Below are positions 49,510 through 60,382 of a stretch of DNA of 64,000 bases, in pieces. The stretch is taken from positions 17,649,115 to 17,713,114 of the forward strand of contig ML677348.1 of NCBI GenBank assembly GCA_007922305.1, in the 5' to 3' direction. A program made the position numbers and the translations under genes. The notes below the pieces were generated by a model. It worked only from the letters and a program-made list of their open reading frames with translations, had not been told where the DNA came from and did no database searches. The stretch comes from Dermatemys mawii (lineage: Eukaryota > Chordata > Testudines > Dermatemydidae). How positions within the stretch are numbered: the first letter of the stretch is position 1; each line of letters opens with the position of its first letter.

Positions 49510-50870
49510 TGTGCGAATGACACACTGTTCTACCTGGTTCTAGTGCCAACCCCAAGAGATCAAAAATCACGAGGGTTCTTTTTTTGTGGGAGGGGTGTTA
49601 AAGATTAAATTTTGACTGTGTTTTGTCTTTTGATTTTTGAACTCTTCCTGCCCACAGCCCATCCCCACTGTATGTGTGAGAGAGAGAATGAAGGAGAGAC
49701 AATTACTGTGGCCCCAGGGCAGCGCTGCTCAGATTTGGCCTGGCTGCCCCTCCATCATGTTAGGGCCCAGTAGTGGGTTAATCTAGCCGTGAATGTGGTA
49801 ATTTAACTAGATTTTTCAGTGACTCACTGGTTTGTCAGGACCCACTCCTTTGAGAAACAGTGGTATAAAAGATCCCACTTTCACTCATATCCAGTTTATA
49901 TATTCTCTTTAATATACCATTAATCCTAATTACAGCTCCTTTTAGTACTCTGAATAACTTTGTTCCCTTCACTGTGTTTACATCTTGAAATGGCTGTTGA
50001 TAATTATTATGCCTTCCATTTTAGGCTTCATTTCAAATTATCTGCATTGGGTTCTTTTAATCTTTACTCTTAATTCAGTCCTCCAGCTCTGTAATCAATA
50101 TTGGTATTTGAGATGACAGACCAAGAAAAGTATTTCTCTCAAGCCCTACACTGCCAATTTTTATCAAGACCAGCCAAATGTTATGGTTGTTTGTTCCCCA
50201 GAACTCTTCAAAACCAGGATCCTTTCTAAGTAGGGTATTTGCATGTCTGCCAGCACCCCTGCTGGGATGCAGCAAATACAGAAAGGTGCCTGTTGCTCAG
50301 AGATAAATATTTTATTAAGATGATGTTTAAAAAAAGTGAAGGGTACAAAGTTTAAGCATAGAAGTTCTTGTTATCAGGGAATAACATACAGATTATCAAA
50401 GGGTGCGAAGTTCGGTTTAAGATCAAATGGCATAAGGAATACATAAACTGCAATATCCCAGATTGGGGCTGAAAGGTTAATGGGTCAAAGTACAGATACT
50501 GAGATATAAGGGTATTTTGTTCATATAATGGCTATGTTCAGGTGTGGAGTATAATGAGTGGATACAATGATGAGGATGAATTGACCCTCATTTGGTGAGA
50601 TTTATTGTCCAGTGAGTTTATGGTTCTAGTTCATACAGTCCAACAAACAGTCTCTCGCTGCCTTTCTCGTCGTGAATGCACAATGTTGCTCTGGCTCACG
50701 CCTCCAGTTACTGTCAGAGGCTGATGTACTACCTTATATGGCACCACTTTTGGTGCCACTAGCTATGGGGGGTAGGAACAGGCTTCAGGACTTCCACTTC
50801 ACCATGTGCTTCTCTCTCTCTTCCCTTTTCTCTTCTCTTTCTTTCCCTGTCCTTCACACACAGGCACATG
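49510..50870. other. 5' flank of MRPS31, no gene seen
   Basis: AT-rich, with a pyrimidine-rich tract near 50805-50860. No exon, RNA gene or clear element. Confidence 0.5.
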
Positions 50871-50879
50871 CCATGAAAT

Positions 50880-51548
50880 CAGGGGCATCCCTAGTCATTT
50901 TGGTGCCTATGCAGCCCCAGACCTCCAAGCGCAGGGAAGGGGGAGGCTGGCCCAAGGCCTCTGCAGGGGGACCGGTGCAGGATTAGGGGGCTGGGCAGAA
51001 CCACCCCCCCACCCCAGCACGAGCCAGTGGAGTGGGTTGTGGCTGGGTCTCTCCACTTCCTGCTGCCCGGTAAGTGCAGGGCAGGCCTGACCCCACACTC
51101 ACGGAGCGGCGGGAAGTGGAGTGACCCAACTTCAGCCCACTCTGCTCTGCTTCCCGGGGTTCCAGCCTTGAGGGGGCGGGGGAGTAAGGGAGAACCGCCC
51201 CCCCGCCAGCACTCACTGGTGGCACAGCTGGGAGCCAGTGGAGCGAAGAAGGCTGGGGCCAGGTCACTCCACTTACTGCCGCCTGTGAGCACAGGCCCAA
51301 ACCCTGTTGCAGTCCTTAAGAGAGTGGGGGTGGAGTTGGAACTGGGGCAGAGCAGGGGTGGGAAGAGGTGGGGCAGGGGCTTTGAGGAAGAAGTGGAGTG
51401 GGGTGGAGCAGGGCTGGAGGCTTTCGGGAAGGGGTGGAGTGGGGGTGGGACTGGGGCGGAGCAGGGAAGGGGGCCATGGGAAAGAGGCGGAGCAGAGGCT
51501 GGAGCAGCTTGCAGCTGTCCACTTTGTGTAGGGGTATGGATGGCCCTG
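50880..51548. mobile_element. 669-bp hAT-type element with perfect TSD
   Basis: It starts CAGGGGCATCC and ends GGATGGCCCTG (inverse CAGGGCCATCC), flanked by catgaaat on both sides (50872-50879 and 51549-51556). The GC-rich interior has 'gtggggc'-type repeats near 51310-51500. The long minus-strand open frame here is Pro/Ser-rich composition, not a gene. Confidence 0.85.
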
Positions 51549-51559
51549 CATGAAATGAG

Positions 51560-52670
51560 GGAGCAGGAAGGGGTGGGAAACAGTGAAAAGAAAGAGTGAG
51601 TAGTAGAAATAATCAATGTAGGATATGGAATGGATAAGGAAGGAGACTGAGATAAGGTTGAGTGAGAAGAGAGAGAGAGTAAGTGAATGAAGGAACTGAT
51701 GGAATCAAGGCATGGACTCACATAGCCTGATTCTTATCTCATTTACTCCATTTTTACATGAGTGTGGAAGTTTTGCCAACTCTCACAGTTCAATTCTGTG
51801 TCTCACAACATTTGGTGTGGCTTTTTTCAAAGTCCTGAACCTTAAAGTCATGTGAACACACTAGAATCTCAGCTTTTATTTAAAAAAATAGTAAGTTTAT
51901 AGCTTTCATGATTGCAGAGATAAACCTGAGAACCCTAAAGGCCAAAAAGCCTGAAGGCAAATAAAAAACTCCAGATATATTATTTTTAAAATATCTATGT
52001 TTATATTAAATCTTACAGTTTTATGGGGAACTGACTCCTGATTTGTGGATGCTTTGGATGGGTATTATTCTATGTCTGTTTTCTGCAATGGTGTTACTCC
52101 TAGTTTAACAATGGAGTATATAAAGAGAGTATATGAAGAAGAGATTCAGACATTTAAATTTAAGCTTGGGAGTTATTCATTCCACACAGAGAAAAAATAA
52201 TTGGACCAAATGTTGCTTCAGTCTCAACTGCTGTGTTTTGAACTAGCTAAGACCTTTATAAAAAATTTAAGATCTGTATTACACCCCATCTGTACAAATA
52301 ACCCATACTTTGTTTTTTCCCAGCATCATCTTATACTTTCTAACTGTCATTCTCCTTTTTTCCTGATTTTCAGAATTTAGATATGTGGACGAAGCTTTTA
52401 ATCATTAATAAAGATTTATCACTAAAATTTAGCTTTATAGTTTTTATTTGTATCAATTTTATTTTATTTTTCATGCTCTGAGGCAGGATATAAAGATAGT
52501 TGAACTTATTAAAAAATCTACTTTTTAAATATTTTCTTACAGTATTCCCTCCACAGTTCAATGGCAAAACTCTCACTGACTTCAGTAAGAGCAAAGAGAA
52601 GACCACAGCTGTAACATTAGTCTCTGACTTCTCATGCCATTTTGTCTTGAACATCAAAACAAAACAAAAA
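51560..52670. other. Intergenic, no gene seen
   Basis: A purine-rich stretch (51550-51720) is followed by AT-rich DNA. No recognised feature. Confidence 0.5.
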
Positions 52671-52674
52671 TAGT

Positions 52675-54020
52675 AAGAGGATCCAAAAAATGCTACAATG
52701 ACTAAACAGCAAACTAAAAGAAGCAGTAAAAGGCAAAAAGGCATCCTTTAAAATCTGGAGGTCAAATCCCATTGAGGAAAATAGGCACATAAATTCTGAG
52801 AAGTCAAGTGCAAAAGTATAATTAGGCAGGCCAAAAAAGATTTTGAAAAGTAACTAGCAAATAATACAAAAACTAACAGTAAAATATTTTTTAAGCCTGC
52901 CAAACAATCAGTGGGTCTGCTGGAAGATCAAGGTGCTAATGGAACACTCAAGTAAGACCAGGCTGTTGTGGGGAAGCTAAATTAATTACTTGCATCAGTC
53001 TTCACTGCAGAGGCTGTGGGGAAAATTTCCACACTTGAGCCGTTCTTTTTAGGTGATAAATCTTAGGAACTATTCCAGACTGAGGTGTCATTAGAAGGGG
53101 TATTGGAACAAATTGATAAATTAAAGAGTAATAAATCACCAAAACCAGATGGTATTCCCCTAAGAATTCTGAAGGAACTCAAATATGAAATTGCAGAACT
53201 ACTAACTGTGATATGTTAGTTATCACTTAAATTTGCCTCTGTGCCACATGATTGAAGGATAGCTAATGTAATGCCAATTTTTTAAAAAGGCTCCAGAGAC
53301 AATCCTGGCAACTACAGGCTGGTAAGGCTAACGTCAGTACCAAGCAAATTGGTTGAAACTATAATAAAGAATAAAATTATCAGATACGTAGGTGAACACC
53401 ATTTGTTGGGGAAGAGTCAACATAGTTTTTATAAAGGAAAATCATGCCTCACAATCTGTTAGAATTCTTCGAGTGGGACAACAAGCATCTGGACAAGGGT
53501 GATCCAGTTTATAGAGTGAATTTGGATTTTCAGAAAGACTAGGACTGTAAGAGGAGGGATAAGACAGAGATCCATAAAATCATGAACAGTGTAGAAAAAG
53601 TCAATAGAGAAGTGTTATTTACCCCTTTACCTAACACAAGAATCTTGGGTTACCTGATGAAATTCATAGGCAGCAGATTTAAAACAAACATGAAGTACTT
53701 CTTCAGCCAATGCATAGTCAACCTGTGGAACTCATTGCCAAGGAATGTTGTGAAGGCCATAACTGGGTTAAAAAAAATTAAATAAGTTGATGGCTATTAG
53801 CCAAGCTGGTGAGGGATGCAACCCCATGACCTGGGCTTCCCATGTCCCTAAACCTCTGTCAGAAGCTGGGATTGGACAAAAGGAAATGGGTCACTCAATT
53901 ATTGTCCTGTTCTGTTCATTCCCTCTGGAGTATCTGGCACTGGCCACTGTTAGAAGACAGGATATGGGACTAGGTAGACTATTGATCTGATCTTGTATGA
54001 CCTTCTTATGTTTGTATACA
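52675..54020 (+). pseudogene. CR1 LINE ORF2 relic with internal deletion
   Basis: Parallel to the copy at 62518 through the reverse-transcriptase region ('aataaatcaccaaaaccaga' at about 53130, 'caactacaggctggtaagg' at about 53310). It stops at 'tttcagaaagac' (53540) and jumps to the C-terminus at about 53545-53780 ([24 protein letters not shown]). The catalytic palm is therefore deleted. It ends in the CR1 3' UTR near 54015. Confidence 0.8.
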
Positions 54021-55094
54021 ATTGTATAGACAGAGAAAAGCATTATGCACAATAGTGCAGCTGTTTCTCAAACTTCTCTGCACTGCATATTTTTCTGATC
54101 TTTGGTCTAAATCAAGTCTCAATCAAAAACTGAAAAAAAAAGTTAAATTACACATAAAGAAGCCTTTACTTTTTTAATTTTCATGTGGTTTCATCATGCC
54201 TGCTGGACTTATAGACATCTGGATCCAATCCCATGATGTGCCAATTGGCTCCTGTAAGGTGTTTAAGGGCTCTCAGTTCCCAAAGCTTCTAATGGAAGTT
54301 GAGGGTACTCAACACTCTGAAGGGTAAACTCTTTCTGATTTGGCCATATGGCACATATCCCTGAAAAATGCTATTGTAAATATGTATTAATTAAACTCAT
54401 GTGTCCAGTCAGATGTTTCTCATTATTTCTATCATCCAATGGCGCCATTAAAATGAGTCAGTTTTAGAGACATTTCCTGTCACAAGGAGAGGAGGACACA
54501 CCAGGGCTGATTTGGTAATAGTTAAATGTACGTTGGTAGCCAACAGTGCCAAATGATGTCTTTGTTAATTCAAATTTCCAAAACATTGTTTTTGTTGACA
54601 TTAGTAAATGTGGGGACAAAGTGAAAAGCTATGAACAACTGGGATTATACCACTGTATACTTTAAAAAACAACTGGTAAGATACTGGCATGTACCAAATA
54701 GTTACATTTTTGGAGGAACAATGCAAAAAATAAAATATATGAAAGCAAATGATTGTGAGAAGCCAGAGAAAGATTATCATTTTATACCATGCTCATTAAG
54801 GTACAGACTGATCTGGATTAAACTTAAACAAGTTTACTCTCATTCCAATTTTTAACAGGCACTGGAAAAGCAGGACACTGCACCATCCATAGTTTCATTT
54901 TACTGTAATTGAAATAGCAAGACGCCTTTTTAGTTGGCGCATGCACTCTGATACTTCCACAGTAAAAAAAAAATCTGAAATAAAAATCTGAAAGGGATAT
55001 AAGCCCTCATGCTTCAGGGCATAAACCAATCTAATAAAGAGAGTTAAAAGAAACTTCCTCTATGGGCAAATTATTCCATATATGCCCATTTCTT

Positions 55095-55195
55095 GCACAC
55101 CTCTCCAGAGCATGTGGTACTGACTACTCTTGCGATAGGATACTGGGCTAGATGAAGTACTGATCTGATCTAGTATAGCATTTTTTATGGGGTGT
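55095..55195 (+). mobile_element. CR1 3' UTR remnant
   Basis: 'ggatactgggctagatgaag' and 'ctgatctgatctagtatagc' match the CR1 3' UTR. Confidence 0.6.
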
Positions 55196-56284
55196 AGAAT
55201 TGCAGTAAAACCTATCTGCAGTCAAGTACTATGGAAACACTGTAATTCTTTTGAAGCATAAATCTTGCATCCAACCTTAAATTGGGTTATTCGGCTTGAG
55301 ACTATGTGCTGCACCTCCTAGAGGGCAACTCAGAAGGTGCAAGCCAGAATAGAGAACAATAAGGTGGCTTCAGGTCACCATTGTGCTTCAGGATGGGTGG
55401 CTCCCATATATTAGAGTAGTCCATAGCTATTCTAAGTTACACCAGTGGCCGCACTGTCTCCCAGAGCAGCCCAGAATCCTAAGGGCATAAAGGTGGATTA
55501 ATGCACCTTCTCTCCTCTTCCTGGACTGCATATGGCATGTGTCACACTGCAGAAACTCCACAGTGTCCTCTGCCACAGAGACACCACTAACTCCTGTCTC
55601 TTGTGCCAGGTCTTGCAATGAGGCAGTATACAACATCTCCTTTGGGGGATTTCTCCCCCTACTCTCTGCAGCACAATACTGGCTACTGTGGCAGAACACA
55701 GAATCTGTCCCTTGATCTTTTCTCAGAAACTGCATTTCTCATTTTCACTCTCTCATCCTTTGAGGTTTTGTTAACTCAGTCTTTAAAATGGCATTCTAAA
55801 TAGATACTTCACTGGCTCTGAGCAAACCATGTATACTTATTTTAAAGAATTCCTGAGAAACTATTCAGGTATCTGGGCTGGGTAACATGAAATTAGATTT
55901 CCATGTCTCTCATAAGTGTAGGATTCATTCTACAGCAGGAAATACTCTGTAGTATGGCATTAATAAATGGTACTCAACATCAACAAAGTCACAGAACTAT
56001 GTCATATCCTGGGTGCAAACTGTATACATATAAATTCATTGACTCAACAGAAACTCTATGGACTCCATTTAATCCCTCTGGGGTATGAGTACAATTGTTT
56101 CTTCTCAGGATCCATACTGGAATAGAGCTGAAGTGTTTGCAATGCCATCCTTCTGTGCAGAACTGATCCAGGGAAAGGCCCCTTTAAATTACTATAAAGA
56201 AGGCATGAAAGATTTGGGTTGTTTGTCTTGTGTTCCCCAAAAGATTGCCCCACCCCCTATAACCCGTGAGAAAGAGTGTATGGG

Positions 56285-56925
56285 GGAAAAGGATGCTGCC
56301 TTGATGTTGCAAAAAAAGCAAATGCAGTTTTGCATTGCATTAACAGAGGCATACCATGCATGTCTCTGGAGGTGATAGTACTGATGTACTCAGCGCTGGT
56401 TAGTCCTCAGCTGGTGTACTGTGTGCAGTTTTAGTCATCACTATATAGAAAGGATGTAAAGAAACTGGAAAGGATCCAGAGGCGAGCAACAAAAATGACC
56501 AAAGGCAGTGGCGCTGGAACAGTTTTGGAGTGGGTCTGCGCCTCACCACCCCCTAGAGCTAGGGCCATGAGTAGGGTCATGGTTCCATGATGGGGGGATG
56601 CAGACAGGGGTAAGATGGTGGAGGCTGGGGTCACAGTTAGAGGCAGTGCAGAGCCCTGGGCATGGGGCTGGTGGCCAGGACCCCAGACCTGGTGGCTGGG
56701 CAGGACCTGGTGGTCAGCAGTGGAACCCCCAGGCTGGCTGCAGAGCCCTCGGGCACAGGGCCAGCAGCTGAGCGGGACCCAGGACCAGCAGCAGAGGTTT
56801 CACAAAGAAGCTAGATAGACATCTGTCTTGGATGGTTTAGACACAACAAATCCTGCAATAGGTGGTTAAACTAGATGACCTGTGTGGTCTCTTCTAACCC
56901 TGTGGTTCTGTGATTCTAAGATTTT
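56285..56925 (+). mobile_element. CR1 3' relic with a GC-rich insertion
   Basis: 'ctggtgtactgtgtgcagtt' and 'ctggaaaggatccagaggcg' are CR1 ORF2 C-terminal text. It breaks at about 56506 into a GC-rich block beginning 'cagtggcgctggaac', then resumes near 56795 with the tail 'ggttaaactagatgacctg'. The insert looks like a DNA element, but its right end and TSD are unclear. Confidence 0.6.
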
Positions 56926-57045
56926 ACCCTTTTAAGGGACAGGCTGGACAGAGTTAAAGCTTGCAGCCTGAGGATAATCAAGGAGACCCAGCCCTACCAG
57001 GAGTCTGGGACATATAAACAGGAACAGAAAATGGAGCAGAGAGAC

Positions 57046-57583
57046 CTCCCCTGCTGTCCCCCCACAGTCACACCACCACATGGGCAACACTCTGGCGGGG
57101 TGGGGCTGCACGCTTCTGCAGGGCAGCTTGTCTGGCTCTAGCCGGGCTGCTTGGCTTCTAGACATGTTGCTCTGAGTGTCATGGTAAGGGGGCTGGAGGG
57201 TTGGATAAGGGGCAGAGAGTCCCGGGGGGGGCAGTCAGGGGCAGTTGTATAAGCATGGGAGTCCCAGGGAGCTTGTCTAAGGGCGGGGGTATGGATAGGG
57301 GTTGGGGCAGTCAGGACAGAGAGCAGGGGAGTTGGATAGGGGGTAGGGTCCAGGGGGGCAGTTAGAGTGGGGGTCTCGGGAGGGGGCAGTCAGGGACATG
57401 TAACAGGGATGGTTGGATGGGTCAGGGATTTTGAGGGGGGCAGTCAGGTGGTGGTTAGTGGGAGGTGGTCAGAAAGGGGGCGAGGGCCAGGCTGTTTGGG
57501 GAGGCTCAGCCTTCCCTACCCAGCCCTCCATACAGTTCTGAAATGCCCATGTGGCCCTCGGGCCAAAAGGTTTGCCCACCCTG
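57046..57583 (+). mobile_element. hAT element, 5' truncated, same family as 27398
   Basis: The interior ('ggttggataaggggcagaga') and right end 'ggccaaaaggtttgcccacc' match the family. The left terminal repeat is absent and there is no TSD. Confidence 0.75.
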
Positions 57584-57589
57584 ACCTAT

Positions 57590-59550
57590 TCACAGCCTGA
57601 CTACCCTGTTTTTCCTGGAAGACTCTGTGGACAACTAAAGACCTACCAGATTTACATCATAGGTACCAAAATAGTGAAAACTGACTGAGAGGGGAAGCAT
57701 ATTTTTATTCAAAATTGTTGGAAAAAAGCTGTCCTTGTTAAAGATGGATCATTTTCAATTAAGGGCTAAGGCTCTCCATCCACTTCTCTGGACCCTTCCA
57801 GGGAGACTTTCACTGAAGACAGAGTTGATATTTTTCAAGTTTTAAAAAAATACAATCCCACACCTTTTTAATTGTCTAAACATTCCAGACATTCAAACAT
57901 TATAAAGAAACCAAAAAAAAAGGGCATAAGTTCCCTGTTTTTTAAAGTTTACAGGTCACTTTTAACATGCATTATTAGTTGCATGGGGGAAATAATTCAG
58001 AGAGGAGAATGCAAATAATGTCATTAGCTACACAGTGGCAGCACTGACGTTACAGTATTGCACTACACAAATACATTAACTAACTGCAAACAATTTACTA
58101 TTCTGTTTCAAGGACAGTATATTTGATTTCTAAATCTTTTGTACATGGTCCAAGCATCTGCAGAGCATACCTAATTGGCTACACAAAGAATGTGACCTCT
58201 GTGCATTAACATATAATGTATAACCTGCAGTAATCAAGGCATGGTGTTAACATTTGACACAAGTACGTGGTGACTACAGACAGCCTGTAGTTTAATTCTA
58301 AGTCACAAGCTTCATTAGCAGCAGAGGCTCGATAATTCTCAATCAACTAATTTTTCAAACACCACCACCATCCTACAGCAAATCAGAGGGAAATAATTCA
58401 AACTAGTTTCTGACTGAAGTGTAACTCCTACTTTGGAACAATAATTAGTTCATTGAGCCTACACTTTAACATTGTCTTAACAAAATATTCTCAATTTAAG
58501 GCCTAAAATCACTTAATAATTAACAAAGTGCTTAATAGAATTGTTTATTTTCTGTTCTGTTTTTATTAATAGTTTTGATATTTAGAGGAATAGTCACATT
58601 ATTTTAAAGGAATGTTAAGTTAACAATCATTTAAAATCATCCATAACTATGTTATCAAAGCCCTAGAATAACAAAGGACAAATAAATGTCTACTTTTCTT
58701 TCTGGCATTTGTGATGCTTACTTATTATTACACTTCACTCAGTTTGGGCAACAAACTTAGCACTGGTCATTTTTACTTTATGGACAAGACTGTAGCCTAA
58801 AGCCACCACATGTGGAGATGTGTGTGCATGCATGAATTCAAGCACACACCTAGGCGGCGTAGGAGGGGCTGCAGGCATGTGGCATCTCCCAGAAGAATCG
58901 ACCTGTTCAGGTATAATGCCTCATGACGTATTGTAGAAGTGCAAATGAATGTGGCTGCTGCTCTTCCATGTTTCTTTCAGGTATAGTATGCCAAAATGCG
59001 ATGTTCATTCTGAAGCCTAATGATGTCAGTATAGACATCAATCTTGCTAATTATTTCACTTCTAATTAAAAGAAAGATAATCACATTATGAATTTTTGAA
59101 CAATCTACTCTGAGTGATATCTGAGTGTGATATCTCATCGTAATGTTAAGAGTGGGTGTACCGTAGGTTATAGACAGAACTAGAGTTGTGGACAGAACTT
59201 GGGAAAGTAATACCTCTTTTTTTCCCCCCAGTCTGACACTTGGTTATTTGACCTAAAGTCTAATAAACAGAAGAAAATCACTTGCTTTTATTCTACTCCC
59301 CTTGCCTCTATAACTGAGGCATAAGACAGCTCCTGATCGACTTAGCTTGGTCATTTAAAGGTGACTAAAACAGAGAAAACAAGAGTTGCATTTTTTATTT
59401 AAAAAGGCAGAACAAATATTTTTGTTTGACAAAGACCTTTCAGCCCTCTTGATGCCTCATACACATGCAAAAATGGGCACAAACCCTTTTCCCTCCTCTT
59501 AGGTTGCCTTAGTGACACAAAGGGTAATGTGCTAAATATCATTAGCCGTT
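57590..59550. other. Intergenic, no gene seen
   Basis: AT-rich sequence without recognised exons, RNA genes or repeats. Confidence 0.5.
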
Positions 59551-59587
59551 ACTGAGATAACAAGAGAGCTGCAGGAGTAACAAGAGA

Positions 59588-60382
59588 ATGCAAGCAGAAG
59601 TCCAGCAACAGACTGGGGGCTATCCACTTTATTGTACCCAAAGCAGCATGTATGATTACCTGCCCTATGGGCAGGTGGCATATGAGTGCATTCGGTGCAA
59701 GAAGCTCCTGGCCCTCAGAGACTGTGTATGGGCTTTGGAGACCAGAGTGGCTCAACTGGAGGAGCTAAGGGAGACAGAGAGATACACAGAGGAGACTTTC
59801 CGGGGAACATTAGAACGGTCCCACCCCTGGTCCGATAGCCTCTGTGCTGTTGAGGAGGATGAATGTCTCAGGGAAGGAGAACATCCAACTGGAGCACAAG
59901 GAAATGATCCCATAGTTGGGACTCTCCTTCCAGAAGTTGTTGTGGTATCCTCTCACACTGAGGATACCTTCCTGCGGGAGGGAACTCCTGTTATTAGGAA
60001 GAGACAGGTAATAGTTACAGGGGATACAATCATTAGAAACATAGATAGCTGGGTTTGCGATGGTGACTGGAAGAACTGCATGGTGTCTTGCCTGCCTAGT
60101 GCAAAGGTTTCAGATCTCTCAAAACATCTAGATAGACTTATGTGTAGTGCTGGGGTGGAGCTGGTGGTCATGGTACATGTAGGTACCAATGACATAGAGA
60201 AGGATAGGAGAGAGGTCCTAGAGGTCAAATGTAGGCTATTAGGTAAGAGACTGAAGTCCAGGATCTCCATGGTAGCATTCTCTGAAATGCTTCCAGTTCC
60301 ACATGCAGGGCCAGTTCCACAGGCAGAACTGCAGGGTCTGAAGGCATGGATGAGACAACGCTGTAGGGAGGAGAAGTTTTAG
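59588..60382 (+). CDS. CR1 retrotransposon ORF1, esterase-type, intact 264-codon frame
   Basis: Open frame of 264 residues from a CR1 LINE. Near residues 35-40 is a Cys pair, ECIRCKKL. A leucine-rich coiled-coil follows (about 43-65), then an acidic linker, then an SGNH/GDSL-esterase-like domain from about residue 140 with VTGDTIIRNIDSW, VSCLPSAKVSDLSKHLDRL and the block VHVGTNDIEKDRREVL. In CR1 ORF1 families the first motif is normally GDS, with Ser as nucleophile; here it is GDT, so hydrolysis is doubtful. ORF1 proteins bind the element RNA and assist retrotransposition. This is a transposon gene, not a host gene. Confidence 0.8.
   Translation: MQAEVQQQTGGYPLYCTQSSMYDYLPYGQVAYECIRCKKLLALRDCVWALETRVAQLEELRETERYTEETFRGTLERSHPWSDSLCAVEEDECLREGEHPTGAQGNDPIVGTLLPEVVVVSSHTEDTFLREGTPVIRKRQVIVTGDTIIRNIDSWVCDGDWKNCMVSCLPSAKVSDLSKHLDRLMCSAGVELVVMVHVGTNDIEKDRREVLEVKCRLLGKRLKSRISMVAFSEMLPVPHAGPVPQAELQGLKAWMRQRCREEKF

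Noticed and set aside
50891..51721. 276-codon minus-strand open frame
   Set aside because: Lies across a hAT-type element with perfect TSD. Pro/Ser/His-rich translation of GC-rich repeats.
52370..52744. 124-codon minus-strand Leu/Val/Phe-rich frame resembling a membrane protein
   Set aside because: Its 5' part is the complement of a CR1 relic, and AT-rich DNA read in this phase gives hydrophobic codons.
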